7,443 bases of DNA. It comes from Competibacteraceae bacterium UBA2792 (GTDB lineage Bacteria; Pseudomonadota; Gammaproteobacteria; Competibacterales; Competibacteraceae). The notes beneath the pieces were generated by a model that did not search any database, had not been told where the DNA came from, and worked only from the letters and a program-made list of their open reading frames with translations. Below, in pieces: positions 1 to 5,670 of the stretch. The stretch is from the NCBI GenBank assembly GCA_002352125.1, contig DEHU01000120.1, positions 1 to 7,443 of the forward strand. The letters are read 5' to 3'. The position numbers and the translations under genes are program-made. Positions within the stretch are counted from its first letter, which is position 1. Each line of letters begins with the position of its first letter.

Positions 1-186
1 CGATACTGTTAGAATAGTAGCTTAGACTTAAAGCGGCTTAAAGATAGGGGCGAAATAAGCCCGGCGTCCCACGCGCGTTCGCGCGTTCCACCGCTTGGCC
101 AGTTTCGAACGTTTTCGAAGTCAACGCGGTTTCATGTTCGTCGGCCAGAATGCGAAACCGGGATGAGGAACGGGCACAGGTGAAGC
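1..186. other. Upstream intergenic region with short direct-repeat pairs
   Basis: No credible coding sequence is visible before the HNH gene. The first 50 bases are AT-richer than the rest. CTTAAAG occurs at 27-33 and 37-43, GCGCGTTC is tandemly doubled at 73-80 and 81-88, and TTCGAA occurs at 104-109 and 114-119. Two of the pairs are offset by exactly 10 bp, about one DNA turn, which is compatible with a regulator site but proves nothing. TAGAAT at 10-15 resembles a -10 hexamer, but its -35 would lie off the window. Confidence 0.4.
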
Positions 187-786
187 ATGTACGGGTTGGA
201 ACAACAAATTTTGCACACGGATGTTACGGGCATGCCACTGGAATGGGTTAACTATCAGCAAGCGGTACGCTTGTATCACGCCGATCAGGTCGCTTATACC
301 TGCGGCACGATTTTGTATGTAGTTCGCGGGGGAATCAACGCCCGCAGCGGCCGGCGGAGCGTCATCGCGGTCAATTCGATCATCGCTACCCAGGGCGGCG
401 CCTACGCCCGGCTGCGCGCCCGCGATGATTACGTGCCGCCGCTTTCGAACGCTTCGCTGTTCCGGCGCGACTGCAATACCTGTCTGTATTGCGGCGAAAC
501 CTTCCCGGTGCGAGAGCTGTCTCGCGATCACGTCCGGCCTATCGTTCAGGGAGGAATCGATCATTGGAATAACGTCGTGACAGCCTGCAAACCCTGCAAC
601 CACCGCAAAGGCGGAAAAACGCCCGAGCAGTCCGGGATGCAACTGCTGGCGATTCCGTTTACGCCCAACCACGCCGAGTACGTGTATTTGCAGGGCAAGC
701 AGGTGCTGGCCGATCAGATGGATTTCCTGCGCGCGCATTTTCCGCGATCAAGCCCGCTGCACCAACGGCTGGCGCGCTTGTCCTGA
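187..786 (+). CDS. HNH endonuclease family protein
   Basis: This 199-residue cytoplasmic protein has a C-terminal HNH (beta-beta-alpha metal) nuclease domain. Visible are a CxxC knuckle at C99/C102, the RDHVRP core with the likely catalytic His115, a WNNVVTAC segment with N129, and a second knuckle C134-x2-C137 followed by NHRKGGKTP. The four cysteines should bind a structural zinc, while His115 and nearby residues should hold the catalytic metal. The N-terminal part (residues 6-65, with TDVTGMPLEWVNYQQA and RGGINARSGRRSVIAVNSII) resembles the conserved lead-in of a widespread, uncharacterised proteobacterial HNH family. The ATG at 187 is preceded by AGGTG (178-182) at short spacing. The cellular target is unknown; no methyltransferase or other restriction partner is adjacent, so a stand-alone DNA-processing role is only inference. 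Confidence 0.9.
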   Translation: MYGLEQQILHTDVTGMPLEWVNYQQAVRLYHADQVAYTCGTILYVVRGGINARSGRRSVIAVNSIIATQGGAYARLRARDDYVPPLSNASLFRRDCNTCLYCGETFPVRELSRDHVRPIVQGGIDHWNNVVTACKPCNHRKGGKTPEQSGMQLLAIPFTPNHAEYVYLQGKQVLADQMDFLRAHFPRSSPLHQRLARLS

Positions 787-818
787 TGCCGCGAATTATC
801 CGCAACGATACGATCTCT

Positions 819-824
819 AGGGAG
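819..824 (+). promoter_or_regulatory. Ribosome binding site of the coiled-coil gene
   Basis: AGGGAG lies 8 nt before the ATG at 833, a good Shine-Dalgarno match that fixes this start within the 46-bp gap after the HNH gene. Confidence 0.7.
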
Positions 825-832
825 ACGCGGCG

Positions 833-1855
833 ATGACGAATGGCCAGGGTTTCTTGTCAGGCGTATTGGGCGGCATCACTTCTTTCGCGCAGCACCATCT
901 GACCGAATATCGGATCAACCAAGAACGGTTGGCGGTGTTGCGGGACGATATCGAGCGGATTGTGGATGTGAGCGAACCGCGAATCAGACTAGTCGGCAAT
1001 TACTTGCAGAAGCTGCTGGATCCTGTGGAAGATGCGCTGGCTTATGGCGATCACCTGCTGCGGCAGATCCCGCCGGCGGTCGCGCTCGGGGGCCAGTCCT
1101 GGGCCCGGGATCCCCGAGTGAATGCCTTTTTCGCAACCCAGGACGATCTGCGGTTTACCCTCGGCCATAATCCACGGCTGCGAAGCTTTTTCGAGGATAA
1201 GGACCATCGCGAATGCTTCGCTTTGATGTTGATGGTCAAGCGCGAGATCGAGACTTTTGGTTCGGCGTTGGATGGCGATATGTTGGTTCGCGAGGTTCGC
1301 CAGATCAGGATCAGCTTTTCGAATCATCAGCTTTTTTTTCCCAACGTCAGCGAGGCCAAGCTGCGCCGGGAACTCAGAGAACGAACGCTGATATTTTTGG
1401 CGACGCGAGCGCTGGAGCGGATCAACGAATTGCGAGAACGACGGGGAAACCTGGAGGAACGGCGGCGACAGTTGCAGGTGCAATTGCGCGCGTTACGGGG
1501 GCATGCCCGGGGATTGCAGCCGCTGCTGTCGAGCACCGATGCCGACGAACGCCGGCTGGCCGCGCTGGACCAAAAACTGGCCCAGACCGAGCAGGATTTG
1601 GTGATCGCCCGCAAACAGTTGGGTACGCTGGACGATTATTTGGAGCAAGTGCGGCAGGTATTGAGCCAGCCCGAAAAATATCTGGAGATTCAACCTTTGT
1701 CGATGCGGATCAACCGGCTTGGTCTCAAGCTGGACGAGAATTCTTCGGAACCCGGCGAAACGATTACCCTGATCGAGCTGGCCTCTCTGGGCGAGAAACG
1801 GATCGGCGTACTGGTGCGCTTCGCCCGCGACGATCTGGCGCCAAGCGGCGATTAA
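833..1855 (+). CDS. Unrecognised protein with Arg-rich coiled coil
   Basis: I do not recognise this 340-residue protein. No signal peptide or convincing membrane segment is visible, so it is probably cytoplasmic. The first 25 residues are Gly-rich (GFLSGVLGGITSF). Residues 26-165 look like a mostly helical domain with alternating charged and hydrophobic positions. Residues 176-280 are strongly charged, heptad-like and Arg/Glu/Gln/Leu-rich (ELRERRGNLEERRRQLQ and later DQKLAQTEQDLVIARKQL), typical of a long coiled coil, with a break near 228-236. A short non-coil tail (285-340) follows. The start is supported by AGGGAG 8 nt upstream. It lies 46 bp after the HNH gene and 45 bp before the cupin gene on the same strand, so co-transcription is plausible. 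A scaffold or partner-binding role would fit the coil but is inference. A run of eight T at 1332-1339 lies in the reading frame. Confidence 0.75.
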   Translation: MTNGQGFLSGVLGGITSFAQHHLTEYRINQERLAVLRDDIERIVDVSEPRIRLVGNYLQKLLDPVEDALAYGDHLLRQIPPAVALGGQSWARDPRVNAFFATQDDLRFTLGHNPRLRSFFEDKDHRECFALMLMVKREIETFGSALDGDMLVREVRQIRISFSNHQLFFPNVSEAKLRRELRERTLIFLATRALERINELRERRGNLEERRRQLQVQLRALRGHARGLQPLLSSTDADERRLAALDQKLAQTEQDLVIARKQLGTLDDYLEQVRQVLSQPEKYLEIQPLSMRINRLGLKLDENSSEPGETITLIELASLGEKRIGVLVRFARDDLAPSGD

Positions 1856-1900
1856 CGGCAGGGATTCCGTTAGCCGATTCGAGAGCGAGGCAAGAAAAAC

Positions 1901-2548
1901 GTGGTGTTTACTCCGCTGGCGATTCGTTCGGGTTTGCTGCTGGATTTGGGAGACATCCAGATTTGGGGTTGGATGGAGGAGCCTGTGGCGTTACCGTCCA
2001 GCGCGACCGCTTTTGGCATGATTACGGCTGGCCAGACTCAGCTACGCGATGCCGCAACCGGCTCTTTCGGCTTGAACGCGGGGATGTTTTTCGTGTTGCC
2101 CGACGGTGGGATGGCGCACGGTGGCAGCGGTCTTGCGATCGCGTTGGCCGGCTACCGGGGTTTGCGCCAGATTGGCGGACCCTTGGAAACGATGGGCCGC
2201 CTGCGCTACATCGACGGGTGCAGCGATACCCTTTTGGTCTGCCCGCCTCGCCTGGGCGATCCTTGTCTGAATCATTTGCACATTCCGCCGCACACCGATC
2301 AAACGCCTCACACCCATCCTTCGGTGCGAATCGGGGTTATCCTGCGTGGGACCGGCGAGTGCCGCACGCCCGCCGGCGTCTATTCGTTGCAGCCCGGCAT
2401 GGGTTGGTATATTCCGGCTGGCTGTTTGCACTCCTTCTTTACCCGGGATGAATCGCTGGATGTGATCGCCTGGCATCCGGACAGCGATTTCGGGCCGCGC
2501 GACGACGATCACCCCATGATCAACCGCACCCAGATTCCCTCTCGGTAG
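1901..2548 (+). CDS. Cupin domain-containing protein (two-cupin architecture)
   Basis: This 215-residue protein has a clear C-terminal cupin (about 120-195). Motif 1 contains the metal-ligand pair H137-T-H139 followed by RGTGE, and motif 2 reads GMGWYIPAGCLHSF with H177. The usual motif-1 Glu is replaced by Arg143 and the motif-2 Asn is absent, so metal binding would rest on three histidines. Residues 15-85 (GDIQIWGWMEE to LAGYRG) look like a second beta-barrel half without the histidines, so this is probably a bicupin with one degenerate domain. It ends in a conserved-looking WHPDSDFGP and HPMINRT segment. The reaction is unknown: cupins include dioxygenases, isomerases and ligand sensors. 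A GTG start at 1901 is chosen, with a GAGCGAGG purine stretch about 10 nt upstream; GTG at 1904 is possible. It converges on the asparagine-synthetase-like gene with 13 bp between stops and no clear terminator. Confidence 0.85.
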   Translation: MVFTPLAIRSGLLLDLGDIQIWGWMEEPVALPSSATAFGMITAGQTQLRDAATGSFGLNAGMFFVLPDGGMAHGGSGLAIALAGYRGLRQIGGPLETMGRLRYIDGCSDTLLVCPPRLGDPCLNHLHIPPHTDQTPHTHPSVRIGVILRGTGECRTPAGVYSLQPGMGWYIPAGCLHSFFTRDESLDVIAWHPDSDFGPRDDDHPMINRTQIPSR

Positions 2549-2561
2549 TCGCGATTCGTCG

Positions 2562-3053
2562 TCACCGGGTAACCCGCAAATGCGGAACTGGGAGGATGGG
2601 CAGTGGCGCTTCGACCATCTGCTCGTGCCAGAGCAGGAAGGTGATGAGCATCCAGAGTTTTAGGCCATGCCGCAGGCCAGGAACGCCTTCCATCTCGTAG
2701 TTCAGCAGGCGCTTGACGTAATCGGGATCGAAAAAACCGCAGCGCTGGAGATTCGGGCGGGCAAGCATTTTTTTCCCATAGCTGCGCAGATCACCCTGAA
2801 ACCAGAACCGCACCGGCACCATCATTCCGACTTTAGGCCGAGCGATAATCGCTTCCGGCACCCAATCCCGCATCGCCTTTTTAAGAACGCTTTTTTCCAC
2901 CGCGCCTTCCAGCTTCAGGCTTGGCGGACAACTCATGCTGGTTTCGATGATGCGCCGGGAGAACAGCGGCGGCAGCGCCAGCACGCCATGCGCCGAAGTC
3001 ATTTTCTCCACTTTGACCAGAATCAGGTTGGCGCCCTTGAGCCGGATATTCAT
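2562..3053 (-). CDS. Asparagine synthetase-like protein, C-terminal fragment
   Basis: This 163-residue frame carries the end of the synthetase domain. ILVKVEKMTSAHGV corresponds to the ILVKVDRMSMAHS segment of asparagine synthetases, with Asp replaced by Glu. It is followed by LPPLFSRRIIE, the PPSLKLEGAVEKSVLKKAMRD helix, the RPKVGMMVPVRFWF loop and a short helical tail. It has no good Shine-Dalgarno of its own and begins inside the upstream frame, so the ATG at 3053 is probably not a natural start; the segment belongs to the preceding frame. If translated alone it would lack the PP-loop and could not be catalytic. Confidence 0.65.
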   Translation of the reverse strand: MNIRLKGANLILVKVEKMTSAHGVLALPPLFSRRIIETSMSCPPSLKLEGAVEKSVLKKAMRDWVPEAIIARPKVGMMVPVRFWFQGDLRSYGKKMLARPNLQRCGFFDPDYVKRLLNYEMEGVPGLRHGLKLWMLITFLLWHEQMVEAPLPILPVPHLRVTR

Positions 3054-4383
3054 AGCTCATCAGCTTGTTGACGAAGTCGCGCGGTTGCTCGGCCCGGAAA
3101 AACGGCTCCAGCAGGCCGATCATGGTTTCATCGCCGTCGGCTTCGCGCAGCAGCGCCGGGTCCAGCAAAGCACCGAGATCCTGATAGCAACGTTGAAAGG
3201 CCCGCAAGTAATTTCGTTCCAGCCAGCCGGTGGCCGGCTCGCCCGGTAGAGGACCGTACAGCCGGGCCAGCAGCATGGGCAGATTTTTGGGACCGCCGAA
3301 GCAAGGATCGCCGCCCTCGCCGTTCAGCACCACGTCGGCTATTTGGGCCGCCGCTTGCGCCAACAGGTAGTTGGGCACGGTCACGGGATCGCCGATGGGG
3401 TCGTCCAGCCGCCAGATGATATCCCGCATCTGTTCCAGAAAGCCGGTGGGACGGATTTCCAACCAGCGATGCTCGGTGCGATAGCGGTCCACCATCAATT
3501 GCACGAAGTCGTTTTCGCGCGCATATTCCGGGCCGAAGTGCACCGAGAAGGTCGGAAATGACACCCCCGGCTTTTGCTGGGCAGCAACGGCCAGCACGGC
3601 GCTGGAGTCGATGCCGCCCGACAGGAATACGGCAGGTGCTTTTTCCGGGCTGGCCGCGAGGCATTCGGCCACTGACCGGTCGAGAGCCGCCCGCACCAGA
3701 GCAGGGTATTCCTCGGCTGGACGCGGAGATTGCGCTTCCAGTTCTTCGAAGCGGAAATGCCGGCGTACCGACGCCCGGCCTTGGCGAAAGCGCAGGATGG
3801 AGCCGGGCTGCAATTCCTCGATGCCCTCGAACATCGTGTTGGCGCCTGGCACAAAACTGAAGGTCAGGTATTCCGGCAGCGCCCCGGCCCGCATCCGGCG
3901 GGGCACGGTGGGGTCGGCGAACAGCGCCTTGATCTCGCTGGCGAACAGCAGCCGGCCCCGATGCACGGTCCAGTACAGCACTTTCACGCCTGCCGGATCG
4001 CGTAGCAGATAGATAGAGTCGCCCCGGCTCAGGGCCAGCACGAAAGCGCCGGTCAGGTTTTCGAGGGGGGATTCTGCGGCGGCTTCCCGGCCGAGAGCAG
4101 CTAGCAGACGTTCCGCAATACCCTGTCTGGAGTCATCCGGCCCGGTTACTCCATCGTGGTCGAACAGGATACCGCCGTAGCCGAGCAGGTCGTGGCCGTG
4201 CCGGGCGAGTTGCGATTCCCGGTTCCAGGTTGCCATCCCGTGGCCGATTGCCACGGTTTCGCCGGTTGCGGTCACGCCGCTGGCCCGCTCCCAGCCTGAA
4301 GGACAACGATGCGACAACAACGCCGCCATGCGCGCCAGCAGATCATCCGCCGGCGAGCCGCAATAACCGAACAGGCAAGACAT
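2881..4383 (-). CDS. Asparagine synthetase-like protein, N-terminal fragment
   Basis: As read, this is 500 residues, of which about 444 are family-like and the last 56 are an out-of-frame tail. Residues 1-155 form a class II glutamine amidotransferase (Ntn) domain ending in LLRDPAGVKVLYW and LLFASEIKALF. Residues about 225-444 form the ATP-pyrophosphatase synthetase domain, with the PP-loop SGGIDSS at 255-261, DDPIGDP at 327-333 and GEGGDPCFGG at 355-364. Family enzymes activate a carboxylate with ATP and amidate it. The nucleotide-binding side looks intact, but the glutaminase side does not: the protein starts MSCLFGY where the family has MCGIFGY, so Ser2 sits at the nucleophile Cys position. 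The family Arg after the conserved His and the Asn-Gly-Glu loop are replaced by GHGMATW and YGGI. An ammonia-dependent or altered amide-forming role is inferred, as in the distantly related lasso-peptide cyclases. Confidence 0.8.
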   Translation of the reverse strand: MSCLFGYCGSPADDLLARMAALLSHRCPSGWERASGVTATGETVAIGHGMATWNRESQLARHGHDLLGYGGILFDHDGVTGPDDSRQGIAERLLAALGREAAAESPLENLTGAFVLALSRGDSIYLLRDPAGVKVLYWTVHRGRLLFASEIKALFADPTVPRRMRAGALPEYLTFSFVPGANTMFEGIEELQPGSILRFRQGRASVRRHFRFEELEAQSPRPAEEYPALVRAALDRSVAECLAASPEKAPAVFLSGGIDSSAVLAVAAQQKPGVSFPTFSVHFGPEYARENDFVQLMVDRYRTEHRWLEIRPTGFLEQMRDIIWRLDDPIGDPVTVPNYLLAQAAAQIADVVLNGEGGDPCFGGPKNLPMLLARLYGPLPGEPATGWLERNYLRAFQRCYQDLGALLDPALLREADGDETMIGLLEPFFRAEQPRDFVNKLMSYEYPAQGRQPDSGQSGENDFGAWRAGAAAAVLPAHHRNQHELSAKPEAGRRGGKKRS

Positions 4384-4406
4384 GGCGCTATCCGATTCCG
4401 ACAGTT

Positions 4407-5405
4407 TCAGCCATAGTCAATTTCGATCTCCGTTTCGACCGTATTTGACATCTCCGGCGTTAGCAATAAGGCGCCGCCGACCACTGCCGCCCCCAGCAGA
4501 TTGAGCAGCGGCTTTGGCTCGATGTGATCCACGGGAACGCGGTAACCGGCGCGCAGCATTTTAGCGGGATTCGAGCCGAAGGCGCCGCCACGCCAGGAGT
4601 TGTCCGGCGGCAACCAGGGCAGCGATGAATCGCCGTCGAGCGCCGCCCGGGAAATGCCCAGATCGGTCAGGCGCTCGCGGGCGAACGCCCATTTCGGATC
4701 GGCGGCCAATTGTGCGGTCAGATTGAACCCGGAAGTAGAAGCGTCGTGTAACACTTGTACCGGGGTATTGGGATGGTTTCTCAGAAATTCCCGGCAGGCC
4801 GCGAACACTTGCTCCGGGTAACCCGAGCGGCTGACCACGGCGGTTTTGTAGCTCAGGTGGAAGCGGTTGCGAATTAACATATCCACCAGATCATCGCACT
4901 CCACCACCAGAATCCGCTCGGGCGCGTATTGCGGATCTTCCAGATTATCGGCCGAGGCAGTTTGCTGTCGGAACGCGCGACCGTCCGCCAGCGCGGTGAT
5001 CGGGTGGGCTTGGTGGTAGCGATCGACAAGCTTGCGCGCTTTGCCGAAAGGGATCCGACTTATTCGCCACCAGCTAACGATGATGGGCGTTGTAAAGACC
5101 AGAAAGATGGCTAGCCCGGCGAAAGTCTTCAGCCCGAAACCGATCACGCATGCGATCACTAAAACCGCCACGCCGCAGCCGATGAGCGCGCCCTTTTTTT
5201 GTCGCCAGCTCCGGCAAATGGCCAGCGCGAGTTGTGTGGCGGTGAACGCTTGTTGGCCGTTATCGGACAATCGCTGGATCAATTGCCGAAGAGCGAAATC
5301 GCTGATTCCGTCCGCGCTCTTGCGAAAAACGAATTGATAGCTGCACTGTTTACACCGCGTCCCTTCCCGGTACTTTTGAGTGTGTCTGCATTCTGGACAA
5401 CGCAT
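4407..5405 (-). CDS. Zinc-ribbon, multi-pass membrane protein of unknown function
   Basis: This 332-residue protein opens with a zinc ribbon, C3-P-E-C6 and C18-K-Q-C21, in a short cytosolic head. Two hydrophobic segments follow (about 73-92 and 95-112), then a soluble domain (about 120-298) and a weaker hydrophobic stretch (about 299-316). The soluble domain contains a Rossmann-like alternation: ILVVECDDLVDMLI (165-178), KTAVVSRSGYP (187-197) and TPVQVLHDAS (214-223). The acidic strand ends loosely recall TOPRIM folds, but the second motif is DxS rather than DxD, so that is weak inference. I do not recognise a named family. The ATG at 5405 has GGAG (complement of 5415-5418) 9 nt upstream. It is the first gene of a minus-strand pair with the asparagine-synthetase-like gene and is divergent from glyQ across the parS-bearing region. 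Confidence 0.8.
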   Translation of the reverse strand: MRCPECRHTQKYREGTRCKQCSYQFVFRKSADGISDFALRQLIQRLSDNGQQAFTATQLALAICRSWRQKKGALIGCGVAVLVIACVIGFGLKTFAGLAIFLVFTTPIIVSWWRISRIPFGKARKLVDRYHQAHPITALADGRAFRQQTASADNLEDPQYAPERILVVECDDLVDMLIRNRFHLSYKTAVVSRSGYPEQVFAACREFLRNHPNTPVQVLHDASTSGFNLTAQLAADPKWAFARERLTDLGISRAALDGDSSLPWLPPDNSWRGGAFGSNPAKMLRAGYRVPVDHIEPKPLLNLLGAAVVGGALLLTPEMSNTVETEIEIDYG

Positions 5406-5452
5406 CGGCTGTCGCTCCAGTTAGCGAATTCGCGAGGGCTGATTTTGATCGC

Positions 5453-5472
5453 GGGAGCAAGAGTTGCCTCCC
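5453..5472. repeat. Imperfect inverted repeat, bulged hairpin
   Basis: GGGAGCAA (5453-5460) and TTGCCTCCC (5464-5472) pair around a 3-nt GAG loop with a single bulged base. No T-tract follows on either strand, so it is not a typical terminator. It could lie in the leader of the minus-strand operon or be chance. Confidence 0.3.
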
Positions 5473-5509
5473 CTCTTCATAGTCTGGCACGATGAAGCGA
5501 TTTTTTCGT

Positions 5510-5529
5510 GATGTTTCACGTGAAACATC
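5510..5529. promoter_or_regulatory. parS: parS centromere-like site (ParB binding)
   Basis: The 16-mer TGTTTCACGTGAAACA at 5512-5527 is a perfect palindrome and matches the conserved bacterial chromosomal parS consensus. The symmetry extends by two more bases on each side, giving a 20-bp perfect palindrome. In known systems ParB loads here, clamps and spreads along DNA, and ParA with SMC/MukB-type condensins then segregates the origin region. It sits in an intergenic gap, about 140 bp before glyQ and about 105 bp from the divergent gene, clear of the likely glyQ -10. A repressor operator is the alternative, but an exact match to this consensus is very unlikely by chance in 7.4 kb. Confidence 0.88.
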
Positions 5530-5590
5530 GACCTTGGACTTTATGCGAAGTGCTGTCTGGCGTGGGATGAATCCTCCCCAGCCGCCGGGC

Positions 5591-5596
5591 TATACT
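5591..5596 (+). promoter_or_regulatory. Possible -10 element of the glyQ promoter
   Basis: TATACT differs from TATAAT at one base and stands in an otherwise GC-rich stretch 75 bp before the glyQ start. No good -35 hexamer is found at 15-19 bp spacing, so the call is weak. If used, transcription would start near 5603 and the leader would include the hairpin at 5628-5650. Confidence 0.35.
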
Positions 5597-5627
5597 TGAA
5601 AATATATTTGTTCCAAGAACACACTCC

Positions 5628-5650
5628 GGGGACGGCAAGAGACCGTCCCC
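5628..5650 (+). promoter_or_regulatory. Leader hairpin upstream of glyQ
   Basis: GGGGACGG (5628-5635) and CCGTCCCC (5643-5650) form a perfect 8-bp GC-rich stem with a 7-nt loop, CAAGAGA. Only TTT follows before GG, so a full intrinsic terminator is unlikely. The stem ends 10 nt before the glyQ Shine-Dalgarno. It may stabilise the message, pause RNA polymerase or act as an attenuator. No T-box specifier architecture is apparent. Confidence 0.5.
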
Positions 5651-5660
5651 TTTGGATTTC

Positions 5661-5665
5661 GGAGG
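5661..5665 (+). promoter_or_regulatory. glyQ ribosome binding site, fixes GTG start
   Basis: GGAGG sits 5 nt before the GTG at 5671. It selects this start over an in-frame TTG at 5596, which has no Shine-Dalgarno and would put the leader hairpin inside the coding region. Confidence 0.8.
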
Positions 5666-5670
5666 CGCCT

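Larger units (their letters stand above)
2562..4383 (-). pseudogene. Asparagine synthetase (glutamine-hydrolysing)-like gene, frameshifted
   Basis: The locus encodes one class II amidotransferase/asparagine synthetase-type protein in two overlapping minus-strand frames. The span of 1822 nt is three times 607 plus one, so one extra base (or a two-base loss) separates the parts. Reading the first frame to about residue 444 (FVNKLMSY) and then the second frame (NIRLKGANLILVKVEKM) restores continuous family-like homology and a protein of about 606 residues, near the usual family length. A TGA in the second frame at 3057-3059 and the end of recognisable homology in the first frame place the shift at about 3047-3057. 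A sequencing or assembly error, a real inactivating mutation or recoding could each explain it; no canonical slippery heptamer is evident. The gene follows the zinc-ribbon membrane protein gene by 23 bp and is probably co-transcribed with it. Confidence 0.7.
5406..5670. other. Divergent intergenic region with parS and glyQ leader
   Basis: This 265-bp gap separates the divergent zinc-ribbon gene and glyQ. From left to right it holds the zinc-ribbon ribosome binding site, an imperfect inverted repeat (5453-5472), the parS palindrome (5510-5529), a possible glyQ -10 element (5591-5596), a leader hairpin (5628-5650) and the glyQ ribosome binding site (5661-5665). No gene is credible inside it. 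Confidence 0.7.

Noticed and set aside
121..738. A 205-codon minus-strand open frame opposite the HNH gene
   Set aside because: Antisense shadow; the plus strand carries clear HNH and zinc-knuckle motifs.
796..804. TTATCCGCA, a one-mismatch DnaA box
   Set aside because: A single near-match with no companion boxes or AT-rich unwinding region; expected by chance and not evidence for oriC itself.
1213..2451. A 412-codon plus-strand open frame spanning the coiled-coil and cupin genes
   Set aside because: It is the +1 shadow of both. Its translation is low-complexity Arg/Gly/Ala-rich with no family motifs, while the other frame has a coiled coil and cupin motifs with good ribosome binding sites.
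2549..2600. An intrinsic terminator between the convergent cupin and asparagine-synthetase-like genes
   Set aside because: CGGGTAACCCG and CCGCAAATGCGG are symmetric but leave loops of only 1-2 nt at full pairing, with no T-tract following.
5628..5665. A T-box or glycine riboswitch controlling glyQS
   Set aside because: The leader is too short and lacks T-box or tandem glycine-aptamer features; only one simple hairpin is visible.
5596..5670. A 25-codon N-terminal extension of glyQ from a TTG
   Set aside because: No ribosome binding site, not present in GlyQ homologs as I know them, and it would include the leader hairpin. GTG at 5671 with GGAGG is better.
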